This document shows positions 1-6,638 of a stretch of DNA of 31,674 nucleotides, in pieces; position 1 is the first letter of the stretch, and each line of letters opens with the position of its first letter. The notes under the pieces are model-generated. The model ran no database searches. It was given only the letters and a program-made list of their open reading frames with translations, and was not told the DNA's origin. This stretch comes from an uncultured Bacteroidales bacterium (GTDB lineage: Bacteria; Bacteroidota; Bacteroidia; Bacteroidales; UBA932), in NCBI GenBank assembly GCA_937899055.1, contig CALBPX010000035.1:1-31674 (forward strand), in the 5' to 3' direction. Position numbers and translations under genes: made by a program.

Positions 1-1344
1 CAGGATGAACTTACCGCCACTTATTCCTACTTTGCCGATGGAACAAAATACTCCACGGCTGACACCTGCGGAAACAGCAGAATCTACATCGGTCCGTTCA
101 CTCTCGCAAGAAAAAACTACAATGCCGGTTCAGGCAACGGCGGCGACAACAACAACGACACGACAATCCAACATATAACCTTGCTGGAATCAGCTGACGT
201 TCTGGGTTCTGATGCCAGGTTCGCCTTCTCCGCAACACCGCAGACAGTCTTTTCTGGAGACACTTCATACACAATCGCATACGAGACGCTTTACCTGCTG
301 AAAGACCATCTGGGAAGCATCAGAACAATAACGGACAGCCTGGGCAATGCTCTGGAAAGGAACGACTACTATCCCTATGGCCTCAGGACAGACCTCGGAA
401 GAAACTATCCAGCGCTGTCAGACAAGTACAGGGTGAGGATGCCGGAATCTTTGGTTGATCTTAGTCAGAACAGCGGCAACTATCCGGCAGTATCATCCCC
501 TACCGGGAAGTTTCTCCCTTACCGCCTGCTTTACAACGGCAAGGAACTCCAAATGGTGGCACAGACAAGGTTTGTAGATTATGGAGCAAGGATACTGGAC
601 CCAGTGATTGCAAGATGGAACGGAGCGGATCCGATGGCGGAAAAGAATAATAGTTATTCTCCATATGGGTATATATCAAACAATCCTATAAAATACATTG
701 ATTTTAAAGGAGAAGATGGTTGGGACTATATTCTTGGTTTATTAGCCGCGTATGCAGATAATTTTGGGTGGGGATTTACCAATTTTAGAGAATTTGCGGC
801 AACGCGAGTAAAAGATGCCGATGATTTTAATAAGGGATTGACAATGGGTGACGCTTTAAGTGTTGCTACTGGGGCTATTGAAAGTGATTCTGGTATGGGA
901 TTGATGGGCATAGGAGATATTACTATTAGCATAAGTCTCGCTGCAGAACTCCCATCTGGAGGGACTTCCACTGTCGCTGTAGCTGTAGGAGGTGGGGAGT
1001 TCATAATAGGTGCAGCTTTGTCAGCACATGGTGCTGGAATGTCATTCTCAGCTTCAAAAAATTTGTCTGATAAAAAAGGACACATCTACAACCAAACTGA
1101 AAGAACTACCTCTAGTTTTGAGAAAACAATCAAAGTTAAAGATAATGGCAAAAACGAAAGACATGGAGACGGGGGAAGGGCACTCTCTAAATCAGAGAAA
1201 CAAATAAGACAATTAGAGGAAAAAGCGGCTCAGACTCAAAGCAAGAAGGAGCGTAATAAAATCGAAAATAAAATCAAGAATATTAAAAGAAATGCAGAAT
1301 CAAAAAAGAAAGGCGAAGAACACAGCAGAGACAGTAAACGCTAA
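1..1344 (+). CDS. RHS-repeat polymorphic toxin, C-terminal part (5' end outside window)
   Basis: The reading frame is open from base 1, so the gene starts upstream; 447 residues are visible. The RHS core is plain: DHLGSIRTITD, then YNGKELQ, then DYGARILDPVIARW and DPMAEKNNSYSPYGYISNNPIKYID. This is the conserved end of the RHS shell that encloses and releases a variable C-terminal toxin. After it comes a Gly/Ala-rich linker with hydrophobic stretches (about residues 240-350), then a Lys/Glu-rich tip of about 90 residues containing RHGDGG and ending GEEHSRDSKR. I do not recognise the tip as a named toxin fold; its histidines and many lysines would fit a nuclease, but that is inference. From about base 640 the DNA becomes clearly more AT-rich than the core, as expected when tips are exchanged by recombination. 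The downstream overlapping ORF is the probable immunity gene. Confidence 0.9.
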   Translation, partial: QDELTATYSYFADGTKYSTADTCGNSRIYIGPFTLARKNYNAGSGNGGDNNNDTTIQHITLLESADVLGSDARFAFSATPQTVFSGDTSYTIAYETLYLLKDHLGSIRTITDSLGNALERNDYYPYGLRTDLGRNYPALSDKYRVRMPESLVDLSQNSGNYPAVSSPTGKFLPYRLLYNGKELQMVAQTRFVDYGARILDPVIARWNGADPMAEKNNSYSPYGYISNNPIKYIDFKGEDGWDYILGLLAAYADNFGWGFTNFREFAATRVKDADDFNKGLTMGDALSVATGAIESDSGMGLMGIGDITISISLAAELPSGGTSTVAVAVGGGEFIIGAALSAHGAGMSFSASKNLSDKKGHIYNQTERTTSSFEKTIKVKDNGKNERHGDGGRALSKSEKQIRQLEEKAAQTQSKKERNKIENKIKNIKRNAESKKKGEEHSRDSKR

Positions 1345-1789
1345 AAAGAATTACTTGTATATTAATCATTCTTATGGTTCCTTTTTACTTGGAGACAATA
1401 TAGAAAAATATATTAGAATAAAACATAGGACAGTTAAAACGGACAAAAATGATTATTATAAACATTGCTATTATTTCTATGATTATAGCATTGAAGCATG
1501 GTGCATCTCATCCTTCATAGATGTTATTTGCTGTGACAAAGAATGTTGGTATAAGGGAAAGAATTTAATAGGGATGACATTTGATGCCCTTCTTCAGTTA
1601 TTGAATAGCGTGCCTTGTCAAAGTCAAGTTATCTATGTTCATAAGGGATACAAAAAAAATGGCGAGAATCAAATAGTATATGATTTTGACAAAGAGGGCC
1701 TTCAAGTGTGGGTTTGGCTAGGAAAGATTGTGACAATTCTTATTACGAAGTATGATCCAGAAGATGAGTATAGTGATCCCAGAAAATAG
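1292..1789 (+). CDS. Probable immunity protein to the RHS toxin tip
   Basis: A 165-codon ORF that begins inside the last 53 bases of the RHS gene in another frame. It is soluble (no signal peptide or membrane segment), rich in Tyr, Lys and Trp, with a C-terminal block NQIVYDFDKEGLQVWVWLGKIVTILITKYD that looks like a beta-rich fold. I do not recognise the family. The immunity role rests on position (directly behind and overlapping a polymorphic-toxin tip), size, and the same AT-rich composition as the tip. The start is uncertain. The ATG at 1292 gives a very basic N-terminus (MQNQKRKAKN) that may be fortuitous; a TTG at 1355, just after the toxin stop codon, would give a protein starting at YINHSYG and no overlap. 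Translational coupling to the toxin is likely either way. Confidence 0.7.
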   Translation: MQNQKRKAKNTAETVNAKKNYLYINHSYGSFLLGDNIEKYIRIKHRTVKTDKNDYYKHCYYFYDYSIEAWCISSFIDVICCDKECWYKGKNLIGMTFDALLQLLNSVPCQSQVIYVHKGYKKNGENQIVYDFDKEGLQVWVWLGKIVTILITKYDPEDEYSDPRK

Positions 1790-1833
1790 GACCTCTATAA
1801 TCTATGTAAATGCAGTGTACATACTTGAACAAG

Positions 1834-1864
1834 TTTGTTTTTCACTAGTCTCGCACTATCTTTG
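1834..1864 (+). promoter_or_regulatory. Bacteroidota-type promoter of the DUF1573 gene
   Basis: TTTG at 1834-1837, a 19-base spacer, then TATCTTTG at 1857-1864. This matches the known Bacteroidota housekeeping pattern TTTG-N19-TAnnTTTG at every fixed position. It lies 29 bases before the start codon of the next gene and separates that gene from the RHS/immunity unit. Confidence 0.8.
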
Positions 1865-1880
1865 CATAACAGGGAATAAA

Positions 1881-1886
1881 AGGAGG
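1881..1886 (+). promoter_or_regulatory. Strong Shine-Dalgarno AGGAGG
   Basis: AGGAGG preceded by AA, seven bases before the ATG at 1894. A full Shine-Dalgarno is unusual in this phylum, where most starts have none; it fixes the start of the DUF1573 protein. Confidence 0.75.
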
Positions 1887-1893
1887 AACTGTA

Positions 1894-3003
1894 ATGAGAA
1901 ACTTTGGAAATATCAGGATACCGGCAGCAAGAGTAGTGGCTTCAGTTTTGGCTGTATGTGTGGTCCTTGGCTCAGCGATGGCCCAGGCAGGGCATACCAC
2001 ATCGCTGAAGTTTGACAAGGTGGTGCACAACTTCGGAAAGATACTGGCCGGAAGCGGAGAGAAGAAGTGCGAATTCAAATACACCAATGTAAGTTCTGAA
2101 CCAGTGGTAATCAACAACATACTGTCTTCGTGCGGATGCTCTGTACCGGAGTGGAACAAGGCCCCCATCCGCCCGGGTGAAAGTGGGAGCATAACCGTAA
2201 CCTTCCTCAACGACCAGGGAGCCTACCCCTTTGACAAGACACTGACTGTTTATGTGTCATCGTCTGAAAAACCCATACTGCTGAGAATTACCGGTGTGGC
2301 TTACAGCAAGGAAAAACCTCTCGGCGAGCTCTACCCCTCACACATCGGGCCGTTGGGCATGAAAACCCCGTTGATGAATGCCGGACAGATAGAGCAAGGC
2401 CTTAAAAAAGCCATGAAGGAGAATGTGGTAAACCTGTCCAAGAAGAGTGTAACTGTAAGCTTCAGCGATACGGATCCGGCTCTGGAGATATCCGTCTCCC
2501 CTTCCGTAATAGCTCCTGGGGAAAGCGCAACAATCTCTTACACTGTCAATACCGCAAAAGGAAAGCAAAGGTGGGGAAGGAATATCTACAGGGCAACCCT
2601 GCTGTGCAACAAAATCAAGACAGGAACTCTTTCCGCAGAAGCAACAGTTGTTACCCCTTACACATCGCTGAGTAAGGAAGAAATAGAAAAAGCACCGCAG
2701 ATCTTCCTGGACAAGAGCTCATTCCCCTTTGGTACGGTAAAGAAAGGAAGTACGGTTTCCTTCAAGGCAAACATCAGCAACCCGGGCAAGACCGCCCTGA
2801 GGATCTACAAGGTGGAAACCGGTGACCAGAAAATGGAAATCCACTGTCCTTCAACTGTTCCGGCCGGCGGCAAGGCTGTAATGACGGGAACAACGACCGT
2901 CCGGAAAGCAGAGCCGGACATGGTTTTTGTGATAACCCTTGTAACCAACAGCCCCGACAGACCTCTGGTGATCCTCTACCTGAACGGAACCATAACTGAC
3001 TGA
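1894..3003 (+). CDS. Exported DUF1573-domain protein, 369 aa
   Basis: The first 30 residues form a signal peptide: basic start, a hydrophobic run around VVASVLAVCVVLGS, then AMAQA as a cleavage site. Residues about 39-137 are a DUF1573 domain, recognised by DKVVHNFGKILAGSGEKKCEF, NNILSSCGC and the closing ILLRITGVA; this is an Ig-like fold common in secreted Bacteroidota proteins. A related beta-sandwich repeat lies at about 269-369 (FPFGTVKKGSTVSFKANISNPGKTAL). Most single-domain members are about 130-150 residues, so this is a larger two-domain version with a middle segment of unknown type. The vicinal Cys80/Cys82 pair is usual for the family. The molecular role is unknown; it probably acts in the periplasm or at the outer membrane. 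It has its own promoter and Shine-Dalgarno and appears monocistronic. Confidence 0.88.
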   Translation: MRNFGNIRIPAARVVASVLAVCVVLGSAMAQAGHTTSLKFDKVVHNFGKILAGSGEKKCEFKYTNVSSEPVVINNILSSCGCSVPEWNKAPIRPGESGSITVTFLNDQGAYPFDKTLTVYVSSSEKPILLRITGVAYSKEKPLGELYPSHIGPLGMKTPLMNAGQIEQGLKKAMKENVVNLSKKSVTVSFSDTDPALEISVSPSVIAPGESATISYTVNTAKGKQRWGRNIYRATLLCNKIKTGTLSAEATVVTPYTSLSKEEIEKAPQIFLDKSSFPFGTVKKGSTVSFKANISNPGKTALRIYKVETGDQKMEIHCPSTVPAGGKAVMTGTTTVRKAEPDMVFVITLVTNSPDRPLVILYLNGTITD

Positions 3004-3036
3004 TTGGCCGGTGTCCGGTTATTGACAAATACTGCT

Positions 3037-3044
3037 TATATTTG
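3037..3044 (+). promoter_or_regulatory. Candidate -7 box for meaB
   Basis: TATATTTG matches TAnnTTTG and lies 23 bases before the meaB ATG. The matching -33 position holds only TCCG, so the upstream half is poor. Confidence 0.5.
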
Positions 3045-3067
3045 CACTGACCAACAAGACACTCAAG

Positions 3068-4204
3068 ATGAGCAACAAGATAGACGCTACAACCGAGGAC
3101 TGGCCTCCGAAGAAAAGCAAACAGAACGATACCGCTCTGGTAGTTAACGAAGGAGTTGATTCCCAGCCTACCGTAAATCCTTACATCAAGAACTTCTTTG
3201 TAAAGAAAAAGCCGTCCGTGCTTACCGCCAAAGAATATCTGAAAGGTATTTTTGCAGGCGACAGGGCCATATTGGGCAAAGCCATAACCATAATAGAAAG
3301 CTCCAATCCGGAGCACAGGGCCCTGGCAAAGGAAATCATTATAGGCTGTCAGGAAAAAATCCGCAAGAGCAAAGTCCGCACTATGAGAATAGGTATAACC
3401 GGTGTTCCGGGAGCCGGCAAAAGCACCTTCATAGAAGCCTTCGGAGGCTATATCACCAGCTCCGGTCATAAACTTGCCGTTCTGGCAGTTGACCCTTCCA
3501 GCGAAAGAAGCAAGGGTTCCATCCTCGGCGATAAGACCAGAATGGAAACCCTGACCAAAGACCCTAAGGCCTTCATCAGGCCCTCGCCGAGTGCAGGCAG
3601 CCTTGGAGGCGTTACAAGAAAGACAAGAGAAACCATACTCCTTTGCGAAGCCGCCGGCTACGATGTAATCTTCATAGAAACCGTAGGCGTGGGGCAAAGC
3701 GAAACAGCCGTCCACTCTATGAGCGACTTCTTCCTGCTGCTGATGCTCAGCGGTGCCGGAGACGATCTGCAAGGCATAAAGCGCGGCATTATGGAAATGA
3801 GCGATCTCATTGCAATAACCAAGGCCGACGGCAGCAACGAAGAAAAGGCAGAGGGAGCCAAAGCCCTGTACGCCAATGCCCTCCATCTCTTCCCGCCTAC
3901 CGATTCCGGCTGGGTTCCTACGGCAGTTACCTCATCGGCGGTAACCAAGAAAGGCCTTCCTGAAATTCTGGAAAAGATTGAGGCATATTTCAAGCTTGTA
4001 CAGAAGAACGGTTACTACGACATTAAACGCCGTCAGCAGGCAAAATACTGGATGTACGAACACATCAACGAAACCCTCAAAAACGATTTCTACGATAACC
4101 CCAAGATAGAAAAAGCCATCCAGAAGACCGAACAGCAGGTTCTTGCCGGACAGATAGATTCCTTCATGGCTGCCGAGCAGCTGCTCGACGCCTACAAGAA
4201 TTAG
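3068..4204 (+). CDS. meaB: Methylmalonyl-CoA mutase-associated GTPase MeaB (ArgK family)
   Basis: A G3E-family P-loop GTPase that protects and reactivates the B12-dependent methylmalonyl-CoA mutase in the cytoplasm (succinate/propionate route). The Walker A motif GVPGAGKST is at residues 112-120. DPSSERSKGSILGDKTRME (about 142-160) is the family's switch/metal region, ETVGVGQSE is at 204-212 and the guanine-specificity motif TKAD at 251-254. The C-terminal half carries the helical arm used for dimerisation. Length 378 is somewhat above the usual 320-350 because about 50 polar residues precede the first conserved helix; the ATG at 3068 is the first in frame after the promoter. The mutase subunits, often adjacent, are not in this window. 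ridA follows after 38 bases and is probably co-transcribed. Confidence 0.93.
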   Translation: MSNKIDATTEDWPPKKSKQNDTALVVNEGVDSQPTVNPYIKNFFVKKKPSVLTAKEYLKGIFAGDRAILGKAITIIESSNPEHRALAKEIIIGCQEKIRKSKVRTMRIGITGVPGAGKSTFIEAFGGYITSSGHKLAVLAVDPSSERSKGSILGDKTRMETLTKDPKAFIRPSPSAGSLGGVTRKTRETILLCEAAGYDVIFIETVGVGQSETAVHSMSDFFLLLMLSGAGDDLQGIKRGIMEMSDLIAITKADGSNEEKAEGAKALYANALHLFPPTDSGWVPTAVTSSAVTKKGLPEILEKIEAYFKLVQKNGYYDIKRRQQAKYWMYEHINETLKNDFYDNPKIEKAIQKTEQQVLAGQIDSFMAAEQLLDAYKN

Positions 4205-4242
4205 AACTCCTGCTACACTACCTAAGATAAACCATTGAGAAT

Positions 4243-4620
4243 ATGAAGAAAATAGTATCAAGCCCAAAGGCACCGGCGGCTGTAGGAACTTACAGCCAGG
4301 CAGTTATCGCTGACAATACAATTTATGCATCAGGCCAGCTTCCTATAGATCCTTCAACAGGAGAGTTTGTTCCGGGAGGTTTCAGGGAACAGCTCACCCA
4401 GGTATTCACAAATCTCAAAAACGTGCTGGAAGAAGGCGGATTCAAGATGAGCGATGCAGTAAAAGTCACCTGCTACCTGCAGGATCTTGCAAACTTCGGA
4501 ACGCTCAATGAAGTCTATGGGCAGTTCTTCTCAGAACCTTATCCTGCAAGAGTAGCATACCAGGTTGCAGCCCTGCCAAAGGGTGCAATGGTAGAAGTAG
4601 ATATCATAGCCGTCAAATAA
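4243..4620 (+). CDS. ridA: RidA family enamine/imine deaminase
   Basis: A 125-residue protein covering the whole YjgF/YER057c/UK114 fold. It hydrolyses reactive 2-aminoacrylate and related enamines released by PLP enzymes, so limiting damage in the cytoplasm; the active form is a trimer. Conserved features are PAAVGTYSQAV near the start (Tyr17), ASGQLPIDP, the substrate-carboxylate-binding arginine in YPARVAYQV (Arg103) and the closing LPKGAMVEVDIIAV (Glu118). The length is exactly that of the family. It lies 38 bases behind meaB with no promoter of its own that I can see, and converges on rho with 22 bases between stop codons; no hairpin terminator is evident there. Confidence 0.95.
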   Translation: MKKIVSSPKAPAAVGTYSQAVIADNTIYASGQLPIDPSTGEFVPGGFREQLTQVFTNLKNVLEEGGFKMSDAVKVTCYLQDLANFGTLNEVYGQFFSEPYPARVAYQVAALPKGAMVEVDIIAVK

Positions 4621-4642
4621 GGGCAGAAATCAAAGGGCGCCG

Positions 4643-6442
4643 CTATTTGAGAGCATCGCCGTTCATGGTTACCAGGAACTCTTCGTTGGAGGCAGTCTTT
4701 TCAAGACGGGCCTTCATGAATTCCATGGCTTCCACGCTGTTCATATCTGAAAGATAGTTTCTCAGAATCCAGATACGGTTCAGGGCCTCCTTGTTTACAA
4801 GCAGGTCGTCTCGTCTTGTGGATGAGAGTGTTACATCTACTGCCGGGAATATCCTCTTGTTGGAGAGCTTGCGGTCCAGCTGGAGTTCCATATTGCCGGT
4901 TCCCTTGAATTCCTCAAAGATTACATCGTCCATCTTGCTGCCGGTTTCGGTAAGGGCCGTAGCAATTATGGTAAGAGAACCACCGTTCTCCACATTCCTT
5001 GCAGCTCCGAAGAAACGCTTGGGCTTGTGAAGAGCATTGGCATCAACACCGCCGCTGAGCACCTTGCCGCTGGCAGGCTGAACGGTGTTGAAGGCCCTTG
5101 CCAGACGGGTGATGGAGTCCAGAAGTATTACTACATCATGGCCGCACTCAACCAACCTCTTGGCCTTTTCCAGAACAATGCTGGCAACCTTTACATGCCT
5201 TTCAGCGGGTTCGTCAAAAGTAGAGGCCACAACCTCGGCCTTTACGCTGCGGGCCATGTCGGTAACTTCCTCAGGACGCTCGTCTATAAGAAGGACTATG
5301 AGGTAAACCTCCGGATGGTTGTCTGCTATGGCATTGGCAATTTCCTTAAGAAGAACCGTCTTACCGGTCTTGGGCTGAGCCACTATGAGGCCCCTCTGAC
5401 CTTTTCCTATAGGAGCAAACATCTCTACTACCCTGCAAGAGAGGTTGTTGTGTCCATTGCCCAAAAGGTTGAACTTTTCGTCAGGGAACAGAGGAGTAAG
5501 GAAATCGAACGGAACCCTGTCGCGGATGAAAGCAGGATCGCGGCCGTTGATGGAATCTACCTTGACCAGCGGGAAGTATTTGTCGCCTTCTCTGGGAGGT
5601 TTTATTTCTCCAAAAACGGTATCGCCTGTCTTGAGGGCAAAGAGTTTTATCTGGCTCTGCGATACATATATGTCGTCTGGTGAATTAAGATAGTTGTAGT
5701 CTGATGAACGCAGGAATCCATATCCGTCAGGCATGATCTCCAGCACTCCCTCTGCCTTCACAACTCCCTCAAATTCAATCTTCTGAGGTTTTTCCTCATT
5801 CTCTTTCGGACGCTGACCTTCTGCAGATGGGTTAGGCTGCTGTTCCTTGGGCTGCGGCCTGTCCTGACGGGCCTTGGGCTGAGCATTTGGCTGAGCATTC
5901 GGCTGGGCATTTGGCTGTCCGTTGTCCTGAACCTTTACTGGCTCAGCTTCTGTGGATTGAGGCTGCGGCTGGGATTTCTGGATTCTGGGCCTTTTCTGTT
6001 TTTGCTGAGCTTTCTGGTCCTGTGGCTGCTGGGCTTGCGGCTGCTGAGACTGAGCCTGCGGCTGCTGGACCTGCGGCTGCTGGACCGGAGTCTGCTCAGA
6101 GGCTGCAGGAGCCTGAGGCTTGTTTTCGGCCTTCTTGCGCCCCCTCTTCTGGGGCTGGGGCTTCTGCTGCTCAGCTGCCGGACTGTCTGAAACTGCGGGT
6201 GCCGGCTCCTTCTGTGGGGCTTCTGGTTTGTTTGAGGCTTCGCGGAGTTCCTTCAGCCTCGGACGGCCTCTTTTCTTGGGTTTTTCTACCGGAGCCGAAG
6301 CGGCCTTAATAGCCTGTTCGTCAAGGATTTTGTAAACCAGATCGTCCTGTGAATAAGATTTGGGCTTGGCAATTTCAAGCTCTTGTGCAATTACCAAAAG
6401 TTCTTCTAAGCTTTTGGATTTCAGTTCAATAATATCGTACAT
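4643..6442 (-). CDS. rho: Transcription termination factor Rho with long disordered insert
   Basis: A hexameric RNA-dependent ATPase/translocase that ends untranslated transcripts. The start is placed at the ATG whose product begins MYDIIELKSKSL, as in other Bacteroidales Rho proteins; an in-frame ATG 30 bases upstream is possible but adds an atypical MGFSNTLIVF. Residues 1-45 are the Rho_N helical domain. Residues about 50-225 are a low-complexity Lys/Gln/Pro insert, with tandem QPNA units around 5878-5925. From about 229 comes the cold-shock RNA-binding fold (EGVLEIMPDGYGFLRS), then the ATPase with Walker A QPKTGKT near 359, Walker B VVILLDSITRL, the Q-loop region SGGVDANALHKPKRFFGAARN, and the R-loop EFKGTGNMELQLDRKL. 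At 599 residues it is far longer than the 419-residue E. coli protein. In Bacteroides thetaiotaomicron the corresponding disordered region is reported to drive condensates. Confidence 0.96.
   Translation of the reverse strand: MYDIIELKSKSLEELLVIAQELEIAKPKSYSQDDLVYKILDEQAIKAASAPVEKPKKRGRPRLKELREASNKPEAPQKEPAPAVSDSPAAEQQKPQPQKRGRKKAENKPQAPAASEQTPVQQPQVQQPQAQSQQPQAQQPQDQKAQQKQKRPRIQKSQPQPQSTEAEPVKVQDNGQPNAQPNAQPNAQPKARQDRPQPKEQQPNPSAEGQRPKENEEKPQKIEFEGVVKAEGVLEIMPDGYGFLRSSDYNYLNSPDDIYVSQSQIKLFALKTGDTVFGEIKPPREGDKYFPLVKVDSINGRDPAFIRDRVPFDFLTPLFPDEKFNLLGNGHNNLSCRVVEMFAPIGKGQRGLIVAQPKTGKTVLLKEIANAIADNHPEVYLIVLLIDERPEEVTDMARSVKAEVVASTFDEPAERHVKVASIVLEKAKRLVECGHDVVILLDSITRLARAFNTVQPASGKVLSGGVDANALHKPKRFFGAARNVENGGSLTIIATALTETGSKMDDVIFEEFKGTGNMELQLDRKLSNKRIFPAVDVTLSSTRRDDLLVNKEALNRIWILRNYLSDMNSVEAMEFMKARLEKTASNEEFLVTMNGDALK
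5876..5926 (-). repeat. Short tandem repeat coding for QPNA units in Rho
   Basis: About four copies of a 12-base unit (on the plus strand roughly ctgagcatttgg and single-base variants such as ctgagcattcgg and ctgggcatttgg). They encode QPNA-QPNA-QPNA-QPKA within the disordered part of Rho. The copies are close enough in sequence to allow slippage in multiples of 12 bases without breaking the frame. Confidence 0.75.
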
Positions 6443-6520
6443 AAATACTATGAGGGTATTTGAAAAACCCAATTATGTTAATTGTGTGAATATCTCGGAT
6501 AACGGATCTTATGACTTCCT

Positions 6521-6534
6521 GCGGAGAACTCCGC
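6521..6534 (-). promoter_or_regulatory. Hairpin near the 5' end of the rho leader
   Basis: GCGGAG-AA-CTCCGC is a perfect inverted repeat (equivalently a 5-bp stem with a four-base loop). It begins about 12 bases after the predicted -7 box, so it would sit at or near the 5' end of the rho mRNA, roughly 80 bases before the start codon. It has no T-run behind it and is not an intrinsic terminator. Confidence 0.5.
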
Positions 6535-6546
6535 TCAAAAATCACG

Positions 6547-6577
6547 CAAATATAACATTATTTATGTAAACTGCAAC
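6547..6577 (-). promoter_or_regulatory. Promoter of rho
   Basis: Read on the minus strand: GTTG at 6577-6574, a 19-base spacer, and TATATTTG at 6554-6547. The -7 half is perfect and the -33 half matches the TTG core. It implies a leader of about 100 bases before the rho start codon. Confidence 0.7.
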
Positions 6578-6586
6578 ATGTTACAC

Positions 6587-6616
6587 AAAAAAAACCGGCC
6601 CAAAATCTCAGGCCGG
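6587..6616 (-). terminator. Intrinsic terminator of the pepD gene
   Basis: Minus-strand CCGGCC, a ten-base loop, and GGCCGG (6616-6595) followed directly by eight T (6594-6587). It stands 23 bases after the peptidase stop codon and just upstream of the rho promoter, so it insulates rho from the gene behind it. Confidence 0.88.
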
Positions 6617-6638
6617 CAATTTATTCACTGTATTACCC

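Noticed and set aside
1752..2015. Small plus-strand open frame between the immunity gene and the DUF1573 gene
   Set aside because: It overlaps both real genes, runs through the promoter and Shine-Dalgarno of the second, and has no recognisable features.
2774..3886. Minus-strand 370-codon open frame across the DUF1573/meaB region
   Set aside because: It crosses two clearly coding plus-strand genes and their promoter, and its product is Cys/Gly-rich with no domain; it is an antisense shadow.
5027..5683. Open frame of 218 codons on the plus strand opposite rho
   Set aside because: It is a shadow of the well-conserved Rho ATPase on the other strand, with no recognisable protein features.
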